In this document: positions 13,978 to 16,372 of the stretch, one piece after another
Layout of the letters: each line of letters opens with the position of its first letter
Position numbering within the stretch: the first letter of the stretch is position 1
Origin: DASWRT01 sp036403035
GTDB taxonomy: Bacteria > Pseudomonadota > Alphaproteobacteria > ATCC43930 > CGMCC-115725
Assembly (NCBI GenBank): GCA_036403035.1
Contig: DASWRT010000006.1
Coordinates: 1 to 16,372 of the forward strand
Direction: 5' to 3'
DNA: 16,372 nucleotides
Notes under the pieces: model-generated
What the model was told of the DNA's origin: nothing
The model's input: only the letters and a program-made list of their open reading frames with translations
Databases searched by the model: none
Made by a program: the position numbers and the translations under genes

Positions 13978-15009
13978 ATGGCTGATCCTCGTCCGGCCGA
14001 CGGAAACCCCTCCCCTCTCCTCTTCATGGAGGCGCTGTCCGGCTATCACCGGACCGCCGCGATCAAGGCTGCCGTCGACCTCGACGTGTTCACCGCGATC
14101 GGCAGCGGCAGCCGGACGGCCGATGCGCTGGCGGTACGCTGCGGCGCGGCCGAGCGCGGCGTCCGCATCCTCGCCGACTACCTCGTCGTCGCAGGCTTCC
14201 TGACGAAGGACAGCGACGGCTACGGCCTCACTGCGGACAGCGCCGCATTCCTCGACCGGCGCTCGCCGGCCTGCATCGCGGACACCGTCACCTTCCTCGC
14301 CTCGCCGGAAATGCTCGACATTTTCCTGCACGATCCGGCCGCCTATGTCCGGCATGGCGGCTCGACCGCGGCCGACGGCGGGACGGTCGCGCCGGAGAAC
14401 CCCGTCTGGGTCAAGTTCGCACGCGCCATGGCGCCGATGATGGCGATGCCGGCGGAGCTGCTTGCCGACCGGCTCACCGCCGAGGCACCGGCGCCGAGGC
14501 TGCGGATCCTCGACATTGCCGCGGGGCACGGCCTGTTCGGCATTGCTCTCGCCAGACGCAACCCGCACGCCGAGATCACCGCCCTCGACTGGCCCGCGGT
14601 GCTTGAGGTCGCGGCCGGGAACGCCGCGGCGGCCGGGCTCGCCGACCGCTTCGACCGCCTCCCCGGCAGCGCCTTCGACACGGATCTCGGCGGCGGCTAC
14701 GACCTCGTCCTGCTGACGAACTTCCTGCATCATTTCGACCGGGCCACGTGCGTCGGGCTGCTGCGCCGGGTACGCGCGGCGCTCGCGCCCGGCGGCCGTG
14801 CCGCGATCCTGGAGTTCGCGCCCGACGACGACCGCATCGCGCCGCCCATGCCGGCGATGTTCGCCTTCACGATGCTGGCGACGACCACGCATGGCGACGC
14901 CTATACCTGCGCCGAACTCGCCGCGATGCTCGCCGCTGCCGGATTCGCCCGCAGCGAATGGCACGACCTGCCGCCGTCGATGCAGCGCGTGATCGTCGGA
15001 CACGTCTAA
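13978..15009 (+). CDS. SAM-dependent O-methyltransferase (methyltransferase_2 type)
   Basis: The protein has 343 residues, the usual length for this family. It includes bacterial hydroxyneurosporene, polyketide and acetylserotonin-type O-methyltransferases. Residues 13-110 form the winged-helix dimerisation domain (LLFMEALSGYHRTAAIKAAV, then RILADYLVVAGFL). The catalytic domain contains SAM motif I, LDIAAGHGLFGIAL (178-191), an acidic SAM-ribose position in ITALDWPAV (200-208), YDLVLLTNFLHHFD (241-254) with candidate catalytic histidines 251-252, and LAPGGRAAILEF (269-280). The substrate cannot be inferred; no biosynthetic genes surround it. GGAG lies about 9 nt before the ATG. Its stop codon overlaps the next gene's ATG in TAATG, so the two are translationally coupled. 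Confidence 0.92.
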   Translation: MADPRPADGNPSPLLFMEALSGYHRTAAIKAAVDLDVFTAIGSGSRTADALAVRCGAAERGVRILADYLVVAGFLTKDSDGYGLTADSAAFLDRRSPACIADTVTFLASPEMLDIFLHDPAAYVRHGGSTAADGGTVAPENPVWVKFARAMAPMMAMPAELLADRLTAEAPAPRLRILDIAAGHGLFGIALARRNPHAEITALDWPAVLEVAAGNAAAAGLADRFDRLPGSAFDTDLGGGYDLVLLTNFLHHFDRATCVGLLRRVRAALAPGGRAAILEFAPDDDRIAPPMPAMFAFTMLATTTHGDAYTCAELAAMLAAAGFARSEWHDLPPSMQRVIVGHV

Positions 15010-15740
15010 TGGTTTGGCGCCGCCGGACGCTGGCCGCGATGGCCGCCCTCGCCGCCGCCGCCGCCGCGCTCGGCGGTTGCACCGGCACCGGCAACAGCTG
15101 GAACCCGGTCGGCCGCAGCCTGGGCTGGTTCAATTTCCTCAACGGCACCGATATGCGCCGCGACTGCGGTCCCGGCGCCCCGGAACGTGTGCGGTTCGTC
15201 TACAACGCGCGCTGGGGCGAACAGGTGCGGATTTACGAACTGTTGCCGCCTGCCAATCCCGGCGGCCCGCCGATTCTCGGCAGCCGCGTCATCTTTCCGG
15301 AAAACCTCCTCAATTTCAGGCTCGACGACCCGCTGGCGCCGTGGGCCGGCAAGCGGGGCAGCATCCCGCTGTCGCCCGCCGACGTCGCCGCGATCGACCG
15401 CGCGCTCGACGACAGCGGCTTCGACGCTCCCGCTCCCGCCGGTCTCAACCTGCCATCAGACGGCTTCTACTGGGTCGTCGCCGCGTGCCGCGGCGGACAG
15501 TTCCACTTCAACGCCTGGGTCTACCCGTCAGAGCGGTTCGCCGCGCTGCGCTTCCCGGAGGAGCTGTTCCGGCGCGACCGCACCGGCGTCGCCGTGAGAC
15601 CGCCCGATCCGAACGCGCCGACGCGGATTCAAGCGTACCAGGGCGGCCGGAACTCCGCCGCCTATAGCGGCATGGGGCCGTCGATCTTCGACCTGGAAGT
15701 CGGCGAGAACGGCCTCAAGAACATCCTTTCGGTGTTCTGA
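15009..15740 (+). CDS. lipoprotein of unknown function, coupled to the methyltransferase
   Basis: The protein has 243 residues. The N-terminus (MVWRRRTLAAMAALAA...) ends in the lipobox LGGC, so Cys24 is the likely lipid anchor. The mature part is beta-rich by appearance, with blocks such as DCGPGAPERVRFVYNARWGEQ, VIFPENLLNFRLDDPLAPWA and GFYWVVAACRGGQFHFNAWV. Two further cysteines (in RDCGPG and VAACRGG) could form a disulfide. I do not recognise a family. The ATG overlaps the methyltransferase stop by one base (TAATG), with no separate ribosome binding site needed. Pairing a lipoprotein with a soluble methyltransferase is unusual and the functional link is unknown. Confidence 0.85.
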   Translation: MVWRRRTLAAMAALAAAAAALGGCTGTGNSWNPVGRSLGWFNFLNGTDMRRDCGPGAPERVRFVYNARWGEQVRIYELLPPANPGGPPILGSRVIFPENLLNFRLDDPLAPWAGKRGSIPLSPADVAAIDRALDDSGFDAPAPAGLNLPSDGFYWVVAACRGGQFHFNAWVYPSERFAALRFPEELFRRDRTGVAVRPPDPNAPTRIQAYQGGRNSAAYSGMGPSIFDLEVGENGLKNILSVF

Positions 15741-15751
15741 GGCCGCGCCTC
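15739..15751. terminator. short hairpin between convergent genes
   Basis: A GAGGC-CGC-GCCTC stem-loop overlaps the stop codon of the lipoprotein gene and lies 20 nt from the stop of the convergent DUF3237 gene. It lacks a T-run. It is only a weak terminator candidate, but no other structure is seen in the 30-nt gap. Confidence 0.25.
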
Positions 15752-15770
15752 GCGGACGGGCGGGGGACGG

Positions 15771-16226
15771 TCAGAGCACTTCGTAGACTTCGTAGATCGG
15801 TCCTTCCGGCCGGCGGCTCCCGGTGGCGACGGCGGCGATGTTGTTGAGCCAGGCATACGTCTGGGAGCCGGTCTCGAAGGCCACCATCGCCCTGAAGTAA
15901 TAGCTGGACGGATCGACCGCCTCGCCGCGGTTCACCCGCTCGATGATCTCCGCCGGGCCGTGCCGGATACCGCGATAGGTCATGCCGACGAGCGCGCCGT
16001 CCTGCGTCTTCAGGACGAGCCGGACGTCGAGGTGAAGCGCGCCGTCCGGCTTCACCATGATCCAGTCGCTGCCGCCCGGCTCGACGGTCCCGCGCAGCCG
16101 TTCTCCTTCGAAGCTGCCGCCCAGCACGGCGACGACGCGGCGTTCGCCGGCCGGCGTCCGCCCGAGCGGCTGCGCCGGGGCGACGGTCAGGGTCAAGGTG
16201 AAGAGCGGCTGGGTGCGAACTGTCAT
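15771..16226 (-). CDS. DUF3237-family protein
   Basis: The protein has 151 residues. It matches the DUF3237 family as I recall it: VLGGSFEGERLRGTVEPGGSDW, then DGALHLDVRLVLKTQDGALVGM, YRGIRHGP, VDPSSYYFRAMVAFETGS and YAWLNNIAAVATGSRR. These are the long conserved stretches of this small beta-barrel-like family, and the protein is complete. There is no signal peptide, so it is probably cytoplasmic. The biochemical role of the family is not settled. The ATG at 16226 is chosen over the codon at 16259 because GGAG lies about 10 nt upstream and the conserved region starts soon after. The gene converges on the lipoprotein gene. Confidence 0.9.
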   Translation of the reverse strand: MTVRTQPLFTLTLTVAPAQPLGRTPAGERRVVAVLGGSFEGERLRGTVEPGGSDWIMVKPDGALHLDVRLVLKTQDGALVGMTYRGIRHGPAEIIERVNRGEAVDPSSYYFRAMVAFETGSQTYAWLNNIAAVATGSRRPEGPIYEVYEVL

Positions 16227-16372
16227 GGCGGCGGAACTCCGGTCGATGAAGAATCGCAAGTTGTCGATTTCGACGTTAGCAGCGCCGGCTGGGGGTCGCC
16301 AGGGGCTGCCGGAATGCCGATTGCACCTTGGCGGCGTTTAACGTTCGACCGGCTGGAGGAACGATTCCCTCC
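16227..16372. other. right-edge intergenic region
   Basis: No gene is supported in the last 146 nt. A TTTAACGTT patch at about 16337-16345 stands out as less GC-rich. A GGAGGA stretch near 16354-16359 would make a good ribosome binding site for a plus-strand gene beginning at or just beyond the window edge. This region probably also holds the promoter of the DUF3237 gene. Confidence 0.35.

Noticed and set aside
13660..15003. 447-codon open frame on the minus strand
   Set aside because: It mirrors the methyltransferase and lipoprotein genes, whose products are clearly recognisable or have signal peptides. The antisense product is low-complexity Arg/Gly/Ala text.

Overview
The window is high-GC DNA, most likely from an alphaproteobacterium. 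The strongest evidence is an unmistakable CtrA cell-cycle regulator facing a PleC/DivJ-type histidine kinase. DivJ/PleC-like kinases, SinR-like small Xre regulators, YgjV, DUF3237 and DUF4399 proteins fit a free-living Rhodospirillales-like or related lineage, but the order is inference. No rRNA, tRNA, insertion sequence, integrase, phage gene or CRISPR array was seen.

Left part (1-6109, all minus strand). An AT-rich gene-poor left end (66-547) is followed, in transcription order, by several genes. A secreted DUF4399 protein (4169 to 3735) precedes a five-motif multiheme cytochrome c (3619 to 2180) and a membrane-anchored coiled-coil protein with a periplasmic formylglycine-generating-enzyme (FGE) fold that lacks the catalytic cysteines (2134 to 548). 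All three products are predicted to be exported, and the cytochrome and FGE-like genes are 45 nt apart with good ribosome binding sites. This is the best candidate for an uncharacterised functional module. Upstream lie a stand-alone receiver-domain protein (4858 to 4460), a 108-residue hypothetical protein and a secreted 169-residue hypothetical protein.

Middle part (6172-9286, plus strand). Two hypothetical proteins come first, the second with a possible ribbon-helix-helix start. Next is a Mug/TDG-type uracil-DNA glycosylase with an altered catalytic motif, coupled by a 4-nt overlap to an OsmC-family protein. Then comes ctrA, behind a short AT-rich leader with four TTAA sites. ctrA converges on the large histidine kinase (11389 to 9476) across a 189-nt gap that holds a long imperfect inverted repeat built from a GCAGAGGACGCAG-type motif.

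Right part (11390-16372). On the minus strand are a YgjV-type inner-membrane protein and two related small Xre regulators with GGTTC/GAACC sites around their starts. On the plus strand are a small lipoprotein, a two-domain O-methyltransferase and a second lipoprotein that overlaps it by one base. A DUF3237 protein runs back on the minus strand. The window ends in a region that may lead into a plus-strand gene beyond the edge.

Several genes appear to use GTG or TTG starts. Start positions were chosen by Shine-Dalgarno spacing, signal peptides and domain boundaries, and the alternatives are noted.
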